64,000 bases of DNA from Aeromonas sp. FDAARGOS 1405 (lineage in GTDB: Bacteria > Pseudomonadota > Gammaproteobacteria > Enterobacterales > Aeromonadaceae), in the NCBI RefSeq assembly GCF_019048265.1, contig NZ_CP077311.1, positions 3,605,001 to 3,669,000 on the forward strand. Direction: 5' to 3'. Every line of letters begins with the position of its first letter. The first letter of the stretch is position 1. Both the position numbers and the translations under genes were made by a program. The notes beneath the pieces were generated by a model, which ran no database searches, was not told the origin of the DNA, and was given only the letters and a program-made list of their open reading frames with translations. Positions 16,372-24,376 of this stretch are shown here, piece by piece.

Positions 16372-17802
16372 TCAACCGAGCAGCGCATCCAGTCCGTTGG
16401 GGTCAAACAATAGCTCCGGCTCCATCAGCACCAACAACAGCAGTTGCTCGAACTCCACCGCAAACCGCTCGACCACCCGATCCGGATCCGGTACCAGCTT
16501 CTTGTCGGTGATAAGGCCCAGCTGCACCTTGTGATCGTAAGAGAGGATGGAGACGCCGACGCCGATATCCCCCGATTGCGGCACCCAGAACAGCGGCTGA
16601 CGCAATTTTGCTCCAGCCAGATAGAGGGTCTGCTGCGGGCCAGGCACATTGGTGATCACCGCACTGGCCTTGGCCGTGAGCAGCTCGACGGCCTGCTGTT
16701 GCACCGCATTGGGGGCCATGCCAAGGGCATGTAACAGGTTGAGCACTACTACGGGTTGTAGCGAGGTGCGTAGCGCCTGCATCCGGTCACGCACGGTATA
16801 GAGCCGCTGTAACGGGTGTTCAACATCCAGTGGCAAGTCCAGGGCCACCAGCCCGAAGCGGTTGCCCAGCGCCCCCTCATCGTCCGGTGCACGCATATTG
16901 ACTGGCACCAGGGCGCGGATCTTGACCTTGTTGGCATCATCCCCTTTCTCCTGCAGGTAGTGGCGAAACGCCCCTGCGGTGGCGGCGATCAGCAGATCGT
17001 TGACCGAGCAGCCCAGCACCTTGCCCACGGCCTTGATATCCGGCAGATCAATTTGTTCCGACCAGGCCACCCGCTTGGTGCTGGTGGTCTTGCCACGCAG
17101 GCGGCAGGGTGAATCATCACCGAGGGTGGCGATATTGCACAGCTCGCTCGCCACATCCCGCCCGGTCTTGAGGTAATCCACCGCCTTGGTGGGATGGGTG
17201 ACCACTTCGACATATTTGGACCAGAGGCTACCGGTCAGCTTGAGACCGGCCCGCACCAGACGGCTGCCCTGGTGGCAATCCTCCTCATCCTCGTCATCTC
17301 TGTCATCCAGTGGCTCCGGTGACGGTGGTCGCGGCGCCCCTTCCGGGGTGTTATCCATCATGGTCAGCATGGCCCGAACCAGCGAGAAGCCATCGCCCAT
17401 GGCGTGGTGAATGCGCACCACCAGCGCTTGCCCACCCAGCGACGTGTCGGTCAGGTGCATATCCCACAAGGGGCGCTGGTGGTTGAGCGGCGTCGAGGCG
17501 AGATCGGCCACCAGCTTCTCCAGCTCCAGCTTGCCTGCTTCACCTGGCAGGATCACTCGCTTGAGGTGCTGATCGAGATCGAAATCGGGATCATGACGCC
17601 AGTAGTAGGAGCCCCCCTCCAGCACGGCCCGCTGGTGGAAGCGGGGTTGCACCGAAATGGTGTGGCGCAATCCGGCCCGCAGACGCGTTTCATCAAGCTC
17701 TCCTTCAAACATCAGAACACCGATGATCTGCATCAGGTTGTTGGGTCTGTCCATGCGTAACCAGGCGGTATCGACGCAGGAGATAAATTCACTCAGTGGC
17801 AT
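16372..17802 (-). CDS. Wax ester synthase/acyl-CoA:diacylglycerol acyltransferase (WS/DGAT)
   Basis: A 476-residue enzyme of the bacterial WS/DGAT family, which esterifies acyl-CoA to a fatty alcohol or diacylglycerol. The catalytic HHxxxDG motif is present as HHAMGDG (His132, His133, Asp137, Gly138). Other family blocks are PLWDMHLTD at 111-119 and NVPGPQQTLYLAG in the C-terminal half. Length is typical (about 450-480). AGGGA lies 7 bases before the ATG. An alcohol-forming reductase gene lies 3.7 kb away on the same strand, so wax esters are the likeliest product; triacylglycerol is an alternative. Confidence 0.9.
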   Translation of the reverse strand: MPLSEFISCVDTAWLRMDRPNNLMQIIGVLMFEGELDETRLRAGLRHTISVQPRFHQRAVLEGGSYYWRHDPDFDLDQHLKRVILPGEAGKLELEKLVADLASTPLNHQRPLWDMHLTDTSLGGQALVVRIHHAMGDGFSLVRAMLTMMDNTPEGAPRPPSPEPLDDRDDEDEEDCHQGSRLVRAGLKLTGSLWSKYVEVVTHPTKAVDYLKTGRDVASELCNIATLGDDSPCRLRGKTTSTKRVAWSEQIDLPDIKAVGKVLGCSVNDLLIAATAGAFRHYLQEKGDDANKVKIRALVPVNMRAPDDEGALGNRFGLVALDLPLDVEHPLQRLYTVRDRMQALRTSLQPVVVLNLLHALGMAPNAVQQQAVELLTAKASAVITNVPGPQQTLYLAGAKLRQPLFWVPQSGDIGVGVSILSYDHKVQLGLITDKKLVPDPDRVVERFAVEFEQLLLLVLMEPELLFDPNGLDALLG

Positions 17803-18057
17803 GGTTGTTTCCCTACAAAATGAATTTACCGAGGCGGCAAATTGCTCAAGTCCTCATATCCTGATGAAGGCTTGATGCAATCAGAATGACATTAATGAGT
17901 GCCGACTCGAAATATGAAATAAAGATGAAAGATTACTTGGAAAATAGAATCGAGACCTTGCCAGATAATAAGCCTGACAAACCATATGGCTTGCCAACTT
18001 ATTTCAAACAGCCATCGTTTACAGCTGGTTTATTTAAAACCGGTGCAACGAAGAGTT

Positions 18058-18390
18058 TCAAACACGTTTGGGGCAAGGTAAGCGATTGTCGACATAATCG
18101 AGGATCTCCTGCTCCAGTACGCTGCGTACCGGCAACAGCATCAAACCAAGATGCACTTCCAGTTCCAGGGTATCTTCGTCCAGGGTGAGAGTGCCATGTA
18201 CCCCTGAGCCGCGAAAACGAAGCTCGGTCTCCTCTTCATCTGCCCATTCGCAATCGAGTTGATAGCTCTCGTTCATGTCAGCAGCGATGGCTTCGGCCGC
18301 GAGCCGGGCGGCGGCCAATCCCAGTGGATGCTGACGGCTGATCTGAATGATAGAGAGTGCGCTGGTGCCAGCGAGCGAGTTGAAGAACAT
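18058..18390 (-). CDS. Polyhydroxyalkanoic acid system (PHA_gran_rgn) family protein
   Basis: A 110-residue protein whose residues 14-105 fit the small family found beside PHA granule genes (TIGR02610 type): ISRQHPLGLAAARLAAEAIA, then RFRGSGVHGTLTLDEDTLEL and LGLMLLPVRSVLEQEI. Biochemical function is not established for the family. It sits between the WS/DGAT gene and the FFLEELY-motif gene. Its presence strengthens the view that this region builds storage granules. The ribosome site is weak. Confidence 0.75.
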   Translation of the reverse strand: MFFNSLAGTSALSIIQISRQHPLGLAAARLAAEAIAADMNESYQLDCEWADEEETELRFRGSGVHGTLTLDEDTLELEVHLGLMLLPVRSVLEQEILDYVDNRLPCPKRV

Positions 18391-18650
18391 GGTTGTTACT
18401 CTGGGTCAGAAGATATTTATTGATATTAAACACATGTTCACAACAAGTGAAAGGGCCGTTCACATAAATGGGACTCACTTAACAGAGTCGAGAGGCATGA
18501 AGGCCATCAGCGGGGCATGGCATTTATTCCCTATCCTTTGCGCGCTACACTTGTCACGTAACATTCAGCAAAAGCTGCTTGTTTTTCATTCACTTGTATC
18601 TTCGTATCACCCAATCCCCATCAATGGGCCCCAAGGCCAGAGAGCTGTAG

Positions 18651-19379
18651 ATGACGCATCAAGAACATGCCCACGACGACGATAGTACCCTGGGTCGGCT
18701 CTACCGCCAGCTCAAGCGGGTTGCAGCCTTGCGCGAGCAGATGCGTGCTCATCCGGAAGATCAGCAGGATCGGGATCGGCTACGCCAGTGGCAGGCCGAC
18801 CGGCTGGGGCGCACCCACAGGGATCTGCTGGAGAGTGACCGCTACGGCCCTGCCGCCGAGTTTTTCCTGACCGATCTCTATGGCCCCGGGGATTGCGCCC
18901 GCCGCGATGCGGACGTGATGCGGGTGATGCCAACCGCCGAGCGACTGTTGCCGGAGTCCGGCCTCAAGGTGCTGGCGCAGGCGATTGAGCTCGACGCTCT
19001 CTCCGAAGAGCTGGACTATCTGATGGTGGTGGCGCTGCGGCGCATTGATGGCATTGATCCCATTACGCCAGACCACTACACCATCGCCTATCGTGCCGTG
19101 GGTGAACAGGCGCGCCGTGAACATCAGATTGCATTGGTGAGCGAGCTTGGCATGACGCTGGACAGGCTGGCGAGAAAGCCGCTGCTGGGGGCAACCCTCA
19201 AGCTGGTCTCGGGCCCGGCCCATCTGGCGGGGCTTGGCGAGCTATTCTCTTTTGTCGAGCGCGGCTATCAGGTGTGTCATCAGATGGGGCGTGCCAACGA
19301 GTTTCTCGAAACCATCGCCAGTCGCGAGACGGCCATCATGACGGCGCTCTTTAACGGCGACAGCAGTGCGCTGGGGTAA
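18651..19379 (+). CDS. FFLEELY-motif family protein, function unknown
   Basis: A 242-residue soluble helical protein. The segment AAEFFLTDLYGPGDCARRD followed by VMRVMPTAERLLP fits the conserved pattern after which the FFLEELY-motif proteins are named. No catalytic motif, signal peptide or membrane helix is evident. A hydrophobic patch near residues 185-215 could contact lipid. It is divergent from the PHA_gran_rgn gene across 260 bases, so shared regulation is possible. Function unknown. Confidence 0.7.
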   Translation: MTHQEHAHDDDSTLGRLYRQLKRVAALREQMRAHPEDQQDRDRLRQWQADRLGRTHRDLLESDRYGPAAEFFLTDLYGPGDCARRDADVMRVMPTAERLLPESGLKVLAQAIELDALSEELDYLMVVALRRIDGIDPITPDHYTIAYRAVGEQARREHQIALVSELGMTLDRLARKPLLGATLKLVSGPAHLAGLGELFSFVERGYQVCHQMGRANEFLETIASRETAIMTALFNGDSSALG

Positions 19380-19411
19380 GGCTTACGCGAGGGATAAGCC
19401 GCCAGAATAAC

Positions 19412-19436
19412 AAAGCGGGCCGATGAGCCCGCTTTT
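19412..19436. terminator. Terminator after the FFLEELY-motif gene
   Basis: AAAGCGGGC and GCCCGCTTTT enclose a 6-base loop, between convergent genes. Confidence 0.8.
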
Positions 19437-19479
19437 CGTTTATCACTGTTTGCCGATATGTTGCCCAATGCAAGAGCGA

Positions 19480-20925
19480 TCAGATCACCAGCAGATCCAT
19501 AAAGGCGTGTACCGGGGTGGCTGCAAGCCGTGGCCCATCCTGACAGAGGGCAAGGATGTCGCTGACCCGTTTGGCCGGGAAGCGGGTGGCCAGATTGTGC
19601 TGGAATTTATCCACCAGCAGCGGGATCCCCTCCTCCCGACGGCGACGATGGCCGACCGGATACTCCACCTCCACCTTGGCGGTGTGAGTACCGTCCTTGA
19701 AGAAGATCTGGATGGCGTTGGCAATGGAGCGCTTGTCCGCCTCCAGATATTCGTGGCTGTAGCGTTTGTCCTCCTGCACCACCATCTTGCTACGCAGCGC
19801 GTCGATGCGGGGATCGGCCGCCACGTCATCCTCGTAATCCTCGGCGATCAGGCGCCCAAAGATCAGCGGCACCGCCACCATGTACTGCAGGCAGTGGTCC
19901 CGATCGGCCGGGTTATTGAGGGCACCCACCTTGCTGATGATGCGAATGGCCGACTCATGGGTGGTGAGTTCGATGCGGTCGATCTCATCCAGCCGCCCCT
20001 TCACCTGACCGTGCAGTTTCATGGCGCACTCAACCGCGGTTTGGGCATGGAACTCGGCGGGATAAGAGATCTTGAACAGCACGTTCTCCATCACATAGCT
20101 GCCGTACCCCTGATGCAGGGCGAACTGGTTGCCCTTGAACAGCACATCGTAGAAGCCCCACTTGGGGGCGCTCAGCACACCGGGATAGCCCATCTCGCCG
20201 CTCATGGTGATAAGGGCGAGGCGCACCGCGCGAGAGGTGGCATCCCCTGCCGCCCAGCTCTTGCGCGATCCCGCATTGGGGGCATGGCGGTAGGTACGCA
20301 GGCTCTGGCCATCGACCCAGGCCTGGGAGACCGCATCGATTACCTGATCGCGGGTGCCACCCAGCATATGAGTCACCACGGCGGTGCTGGCGACCTTGAC
20401 CAGCACCACGTGATCGAGACCGACCCGGTTGAAGGAGTTCTCCAGCGCAAGCACCCCCTGAATTTCGTGGGCTTTGACCATGGCCACCAGCACATCGCTC
20501 ATGGTGAGCGGCGCCTTGCCCTCGGCCACGCGAGTACGGGAGAGCCAGTCGGCGGTGGCCAGAATGCCCCCCAGATTGTCGGAGGGGTGACCCCACTCGG
20601 CGGCCAGCCAGGTGTCGTTGTAATCGAGCCAGCGGATGATGGCGCCGATATCCCAGGCCGCCTTGACGGGGTCGAGGCAGAGCTGGGTACCGGGCACCCG
20701 GGCACCATGGGGTACCAGTGTCCCGGGGACTATAGGGCCAAGGTGCTTGGTGCACTCGGGAAAGCGCAGGGCCAAGAGGCCACAGCCGAGCGTATCCATC
20801 AGGCAGTAGCGGGCGGTGTCGAGGGCCGCCTCGCTGGTAATGGGGTGGTTGCAGACATAATCGGCAATATCGACCAGCACCTGATCGGGCTCGGGTCTGT
20901 GGTTGACGTCGACGTTGGCGGACAT
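19480..20925 (-). CDS. prpD: 2-methylcitrate dehydratase PrpD
   Basis: PrpD dehydrates 2-methylcitrate in the methylcitrate cycle for propionyl-CoA. The 481-residue protein tracks E. coli PrpD (483) throughout, including the blocks [40 protein letters not shown] and [15 protein letters not shown]. The start is ATG 20925, with AAGGA 8 bases upstream; this Shine-Dalgarno overlaps the prpC stop. It is the last gene of prpBCD; no acnD or prpF follows, so this organism uses the PrpD-type dehydratase. Confidence 0.95.
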   Translation of the reverse strand: MSANVDVNHRPEPDQVLVDIADYVCNHPITSEAALDTARYCLMDTLGCGLLALRFPECTKHLGPIVPGTLVPHGARVPGTQLCLDPVKAAWDIGAIIRWLDYNDTWLAAEWGHPSDNLGGILATADWLSRTRVAEGKAPLTMSDVLVAMVKAHEIQGVLALENSFNRVGLDHVVLVKVASTAVVTHMLGGTRDQVIDAVSQAWVDGQSLRTYRHAPNAGSRKSWAAGDATSRAVRLALITMSGEMGYPGVLSAPKWGFYDVLFKGNQFALHQGYGSYVMENVLFKISYPAEFHAQTAVECAMKLHGQVKGRLDEIDRIELTTHESAIRIISKVGALNNPADRDHCLQYMVAVPLIFGRLIAEDYEDDVAADPRIDALRSKMVVQEDKRYSHEYLEADKRSIANAIQIFFKDGTHTAKVEVEYPVGHRRRREEGIPLLVDKFQHNLATRFPAKRVSDILALCQDGPRLAATPVHAFMDLLVI

Positions 20926-20935
20926 CGTGATTTCC

Positions 20936-22063
20936 TTATCGTTGTTGTAGAGAGACAAAGTGACGGGGGGCCGGGCCGACATAATCGGCGCTCGGGCGGA
21001 TGATCCGGTTGTGCTCGCGCTGCTCCATCACGTGGGCGCACCAGCCGCTGACCCGCGAGCAGACGAAGATGGGGGTGAACAGCTTGGTCGGGATCCCCAT
21101 GTAGTGATAGGCGCTGGCGTGGAAAAAGTCGGCGTTGGGAAAGAGCTCTTTCTCCTCCCACATCACCTTCTCCGCCTCGCAGGAGACGCGATAGAGGCGA
21201 TCATCCCCTACCGCCTCGGCGAGCTTGGCCGACCACTCCTTGATGATGACGTTGCGTGGATCCGAGGTGCGGTAGATGGCGTGGCCAAAGCCCATGATCT
21301 TCTCCTTGGCCGCCAGCTTGGCCAGCAGTTCGCGCCTTGCCTGCTCTTCATCCTGCCAGTGTTCGATCATCGCCATGGCCGCCTCGTTGGCACCGCCATG
21401 GAGCGGGCCGCGCAGGGTGCCGATGGCCGCGGTGATGCAGGAGAACATGTCAGAGAGCGTCGAGGCGCAAACCCGTGCCGCAAAGGTGGAGGCGTTGAAC
21501 TCATGCTCGGCGTAGAGGATGAGGGAGACATGCATCACCCGCCGCTCTAGCTCGCTCGGCGCTTTCTGGTGCAGCAGCGCGAGGAAATGGCCACCGATAC
21601 ACTCTTCATCGCTGTCGAGGGCAATGCGAACGCCTTCATGGCTGAACTTGTACCAGTAGATCAGAATGCCTGGAAAGGCAGCCAGCAGCCGATCCGCCAC
21701 TTCGTGTTCATGCTCGAAACCATCTTCCGGCTCCAGATCGCCGAGCATGGAGCAGCCAGTGCGCAGCACATCCATCGGATGGGCATCGGCGGGAATGCGT
21801 TCCAGCACTTCCAGCAGCGGCTGGGGCAAGGTGCGCAGGCGGCGCAGCTCGCGTTTGTAGGCGTCAAGCTGCTGCTCATCGGGCAACTCCCCCTTGAGCA
21901 GCAGATAGGCAACCTCCTCGAACTGGGCGCTGTCGGCCAGCTCCTTGATGTCGTAACCGCGATAGGTAAGACCGGTGCCGCTCTTGCCCACGGTGCAGAT
22001 ACTGGTCTCCCCTGCGCTTTGACCGCGCAGCCCTGCCCCGCCCAACGGTTTTTGCTGTCCCAT
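20936..22063 (-). CDS. prpC: 2-methylcitrate synthase PrpC
   Basis: PrpC condenses propionyl-CoA with oxaloacetate. The 375-residue protein is a short type II citrate-synthase-fold enzyme with catalytic histidines in LHGGANEAA and [14 protein letters not shown] and the C-terminal Asp region NADFFHAS. N-terminal [20 protein letters not shown] matches methylcitrate synthases rather than GltA. ATG 22063 is set by AGGAGG 7 bases upstream; the longer frame has no such site. It is separated from prpB by 10 bases and from prpD by 10. Confidence 0.95.
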   Translation of the reverse strand: MGQQKPLGGAGLRGQSAGETSICTVGKSGTGLTYRGYDIKELADSAQFEEVAYLLLKGELPDEQQLDAYKRELRRLRTLPQPLLEVLERIPADAHPMDVLRTGCSMLGDLEPEDGFEHEHEVADRLLAAFPGILIYWYKFSHEGVRIALDSDEECIGGHFLALLHQKAPSELERRVMHVSLILYAEHEFNASTFAARVCASTLSDMFSCITAAIGTLRGPLHGGANEAAMAMIEHWQDEEQARRELLAKLAAKEKIMGFGHAIYRTSDPRNVIIKEWSAKLAEAVGDDRLYRVSCEAEKVMWEEKELFPNADFFHASAYHYMGIPTKLFTPIFVCSRVSGWCAHVMEQREHNRIIRPSADYVGPAPRHFVSLQQR

Positions 22064-22073
22064 AAGCTGCCTC

Positions 22074-22961
22074 CTATTCCTTGGCTGAAAACAGACGATC
22101 CAGTGTCTGCTCGTAGTGGTGATATCCGAGAAAGTCGTAGAGTGACTCCCGGGTCTGCATGGTCTCCACGACGGCCCTTTGATGACCATCCTGGCGAATA
22201 TGGTGATAGACGTTGAGGGCGGCCTGATTGGCGGCGCGGTTGGCACTCAAGGGGTATAGCACCATGTCGACCCCGTGGGCGGCGAGCTGCTCCTTGTCAA
22301 ACAGCTCGGTTTTGCCGAACTCGGTCATGTTGGCGAGGATCGGCACTTTGGCCGCCTGCTTGAACTGGTCGTACTGGGCAAGTTCGGTCACCGCCTCGGC
22401 GAAGATCATGTCGGCACCGGCGGCCACATAGGCGGCAGTGCGTTCAAGAGCCGACTCCATCCCCTCCACCGCCAACGCATCGGTGCGAGCCATGATGACG
22501 AACTCGCTATTCTCGCGGGCATCCACTGCTGCTTTTATCCGATCACACATCTCCTCCAGCGACACCACCGCCTTGTTGGGGCGATGACCACAACGCTTCT
22601 GGGCCACCTGATCTTCCATGTGCACAGCCGCAACCCCGGCTCGCTCGAACGCACGAATGGTGCGGGCGATATTGAATGCCCCGCCCCAGCCTGTGTCGAT
22701 ATCGACCAGTAGCGGAACACGGGTCGCCGCTGTGATCCGTTCGGCATCGATCAGCACGTCGTTGAGGGAGGTCATACCGAGATCCGGCAAGCCGTAGGAG
22801 GCATTGGCCACTCCGGCGCCGGAGAGATAGAGGGCTTGAAAACCGCTGCGCTCGGCCATCCGCGCCATATAGGCATTGATGGTGCCGACGATCTGCAGGG
22901 GATGTTCATTGGCAAGGGCGGTGCGAAATCGCAGGCCTGCCGAGGGGGACAAACTGGACAT
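22074..22961 (-). CDS. prpB: 2-methylisocitrate lyase PrpB
   Basis: PrpB cleaves 2-methylisocitrate to pyruvate and succinate. The 295-residue protein belongs to the isocitrate lyase/PEP mutase superfamily: metal-binding VDIDTGWGG, catalytic-loop [10 protein letters not shown] and [10 protein letters not shown]. Two adjacent ATG codons (22964 and 22961) could start; the second is 5 bases from GGAG and is preferred. It is first in prpBCD. No PrpR or GntR-type regulator gene is adjacent; a MerR/LiuR-like palindrome lies in its upstream region. Confidence 0.95.
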   Translation of the reverse strand: MSSLSPSAGLRFRTALANEHPLQIVGTINAYMARMAERSGFQALYLSGAGVANASYGLPDLGMTSLNDVLIDAERITAATRVPLLVDIDTGWGGAFNIARTIRAFERAGVAAVHMEDQVAQKRCGHRPNKAVVSLEEMCDRIKAAVDARENSEFVIMARTDALAVEGMESALERTAAYVAAGADMIFAEAVTELAQYDQFKQAAKVPILANMTEFGKTELFDKEQLAAHGVDMVLYPLSANRAANQAALNVYHHIRQDGHQRAVVETMQTRESLYDFLGYHHYEQTLDRLFSAKE

Positions 22962-23004
22962 CATGACTCCTTTCACCTGTCTAGTCTGGCTATCTAATAT
23001 CACG

Positions 23005-23020
23005 TTTACGTTAACGTCAA
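23005..23020. promoter_or_regulatory. LiuR-like (MerR-type) palindrome between prpB and letA
   Basis: TTTACGTTAACGTCAA is a 16-base near-palindrome 44 bases upstream of prpB. It resembles the operator described for the MerR-family branched-chain amino acid regulator LiuR (TTGACGT then AACGTCAA). Breakdown of valine and isoleucine yields propionyl-CoA, so such control would make sense. Match is by eye. Confidence 0.45.
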
Positions 23021-23108
23021 TTATACTTTCGTGACATTCCGGCCACAGGCAAGACAGGAAACCGGTTTTAGGGTAAATTTTACCAATTCCTTCAACAGGT
23101 TGAATTGT

Positions 23109-23735
23109 ATGATGGAGCCCGGTTCCGTAATTGTCTGTCCGGCGTGCGACTTGCTGATCCAGCGCAAAGCACTGCCGCTGCGTCGTCATGCCCACTGCCC
23201 GCGTTGTCACCAACATCTCTATGGCCGTTATGCCTTTCGTCCCTCCCAGTTGATGGCCCTGACCATCACCGGATTTCTGCTGCTCCCCTCCGCGTTTTTT
23301 GAACCGCTGATCTATCTGCGGCTGGCGGGGGTCAACTCCGATGCCGACCTGCTGCGCGGTATCCTGGTGCTATTTGGCGAAGGTGAGTTTTGGGTGGCCT
23401 CTTTGGTGCTCTGGTGCGCCGTACTGGCACCGGTAGGGTTATTGGCGGGGATCTTTGCGCTTGCCTCGGGTCTGGCCAAACGCTGGCATATCTTGGCGCC
23501 CACCTTGAAGCTGGTCGAGGTGTTTCGCCATTGGGCCATGCTGGAGGTCTATATCGTCAGTCTGCTTGTTGCCCTGTTCAAACTGATCGACATCGCCGAT
23601 GTGCGCCTCGGTGGCGGGTTGCTCAGTCTCGGCATTCTGATGCTGCTCAATATGACCCTGCTGATCCTGTTTGACCCCGCCCCCTACTGGGCGCGGATCC
23701 CGTTAAAGGAGCCGGAACATGACCAGCGCCCGTGA
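23109..23735 (+). CDS. PqiA-domain membrane protein, N-terminal half of LetA (YebS)
   Basis: A 208-residue inner-membrane protein with an N-terminal zinc-ribbon-like pair CPACDLL and CPRCHQ (residues 11-40) and about four hydrophobic helices between 55 and 200. It corresponds to one of the two PqiA modules fused in E. coli LetA/YebS. Its stop overlaps the next PqiA-module gene by 17 bases. LetA drives lipid transport through the LetB tunnel between membranes. ATG 23109 or 23112 could start; the ribosome site is weak. It is divergent from prpB. Confidence 0.85.
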   Translation: MMEPGSVIVCPACDLLIQRKALPLRRHAHCPRCHQHLYGRYAFRPSQLMALTITGFLLLPSAFFEPLIYLRLAGVNSDADLLRGILVLFGEGEFWVASLVLWCAVLAPVGLLAGIFALASGLAKRWHILAPTLKLVEVFRHWAMLEVYIVSLLVALFKLIDIADVRLGGGLLSLGILMLLNMTLLILFDPAPYWARIPLKEPEHDQRP

Positions 23736-24321
23736 GATGGGGCTCTGCCGCTGCCATACCTGCGGTCTGCTGGTGCGTTATCAAGCCGGGGCAGCCTGCC
23801 CCCGTTGCAGCAGCAAGTTGCAGGTGCGCATCCCCCGCTCCCTTGCCTGGTCGTGGGGCTTGCTGGCACTTGCCACCTTCATGTTGTTGCCTGCCAATCT
23901 GTTGCCTATTACCCATTTCTACAACAAGGGTTTACTGCAGTCAGATACCATCTTCAGCGGTATCATGATGCTCTATCGCAGCAAAATGGGCGGGATTGCC
24001 ACTATCGTCCTTACCGCCAGCATACTGGTGCCGGTGGGCAAAATATTGGGGCTGGGCTGGATCTGCTGGCAGTTGCAGCGGGCCAAACCGGTACGGCGCA
24101 AGCGCCAGCTGGTGATGTATCGGGTGATCGATTTTATCGGTCGCTGGTCAATGCTGGACTTGTTCGTGATTTCGCTGATGGTGGCACTGGTCGATCGGGG
24201 TGTTCTGCTGAGTGTCCGCGCAGGCCCGGGGGCCACCGCCTTTGCCGGTGTGGTGGTGCTGACCATGATGTCGGCCCGCATGCTCGATACCCGCTTACTG
24301 TGGGACAAGGCGGCTCGTTAA
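23719..24321 (+). CDS. PqiA-domain membrane protein, C-terminal half of LetA (YebS)
   Basis: A 200-residue second PqiA module, again with a zinc-ribbon-like CHTCGLL and CPRCSSK (about 11-34) and four hydrophobic segments. AAGGAG 8 bases before the ATG lies within the preceding gene. Both halves are intact and have their own ribosome sites, so LetA appears to be a two-subunit protein here rather than a broken gene. The letB gene follows 55 bases later. Confidence 0.87.
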   Translation: MTSAREMGLCRCHTCGLLVRYQAGAACPRCSSKLQVRIPRSLAWSWGLLALATFMLLPANLLPITHFYNKGLLQSDTIFSGIMMLYRSKMGGIATIVLTASILVPVGKILGLGWICWQLQRAKPVRRKRQLVMYRVIDFIGRWSMLDLFVISLMVALVDRGVLLSVRAGPGATAFAGVVVLTMMSARMLDTRLLWDKAAR

Positions 24322-24376
24322 TGATTTCTCTGTTTTTGTCTGATGTGCTGTTTAATCCAGCCAATAAGGAGTCACT

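Noticed and set aside
17886..18188. 100-codon plus-strand frame upstream of WS/DGAT
   Set aside because: Its second half is antisense to the PHA_gran_rgn gene, it lacks a ribosome site and shows no motif.
18437..18451. TTCAC-N5-GTGAA inverted repeat in the PHA-system/FFLEELY intergenic region as a CRP site
   Set aside because: Half sites are inverted relative to the TGTGA-N6-TCACA consensus, and no second copy was found upstream of other locus genes.
19423..21003. 526-codon plus-strand frame opposite prpD
   Set aside because: PrpD matches its family end to end; the opposite frame has no family resemblance.
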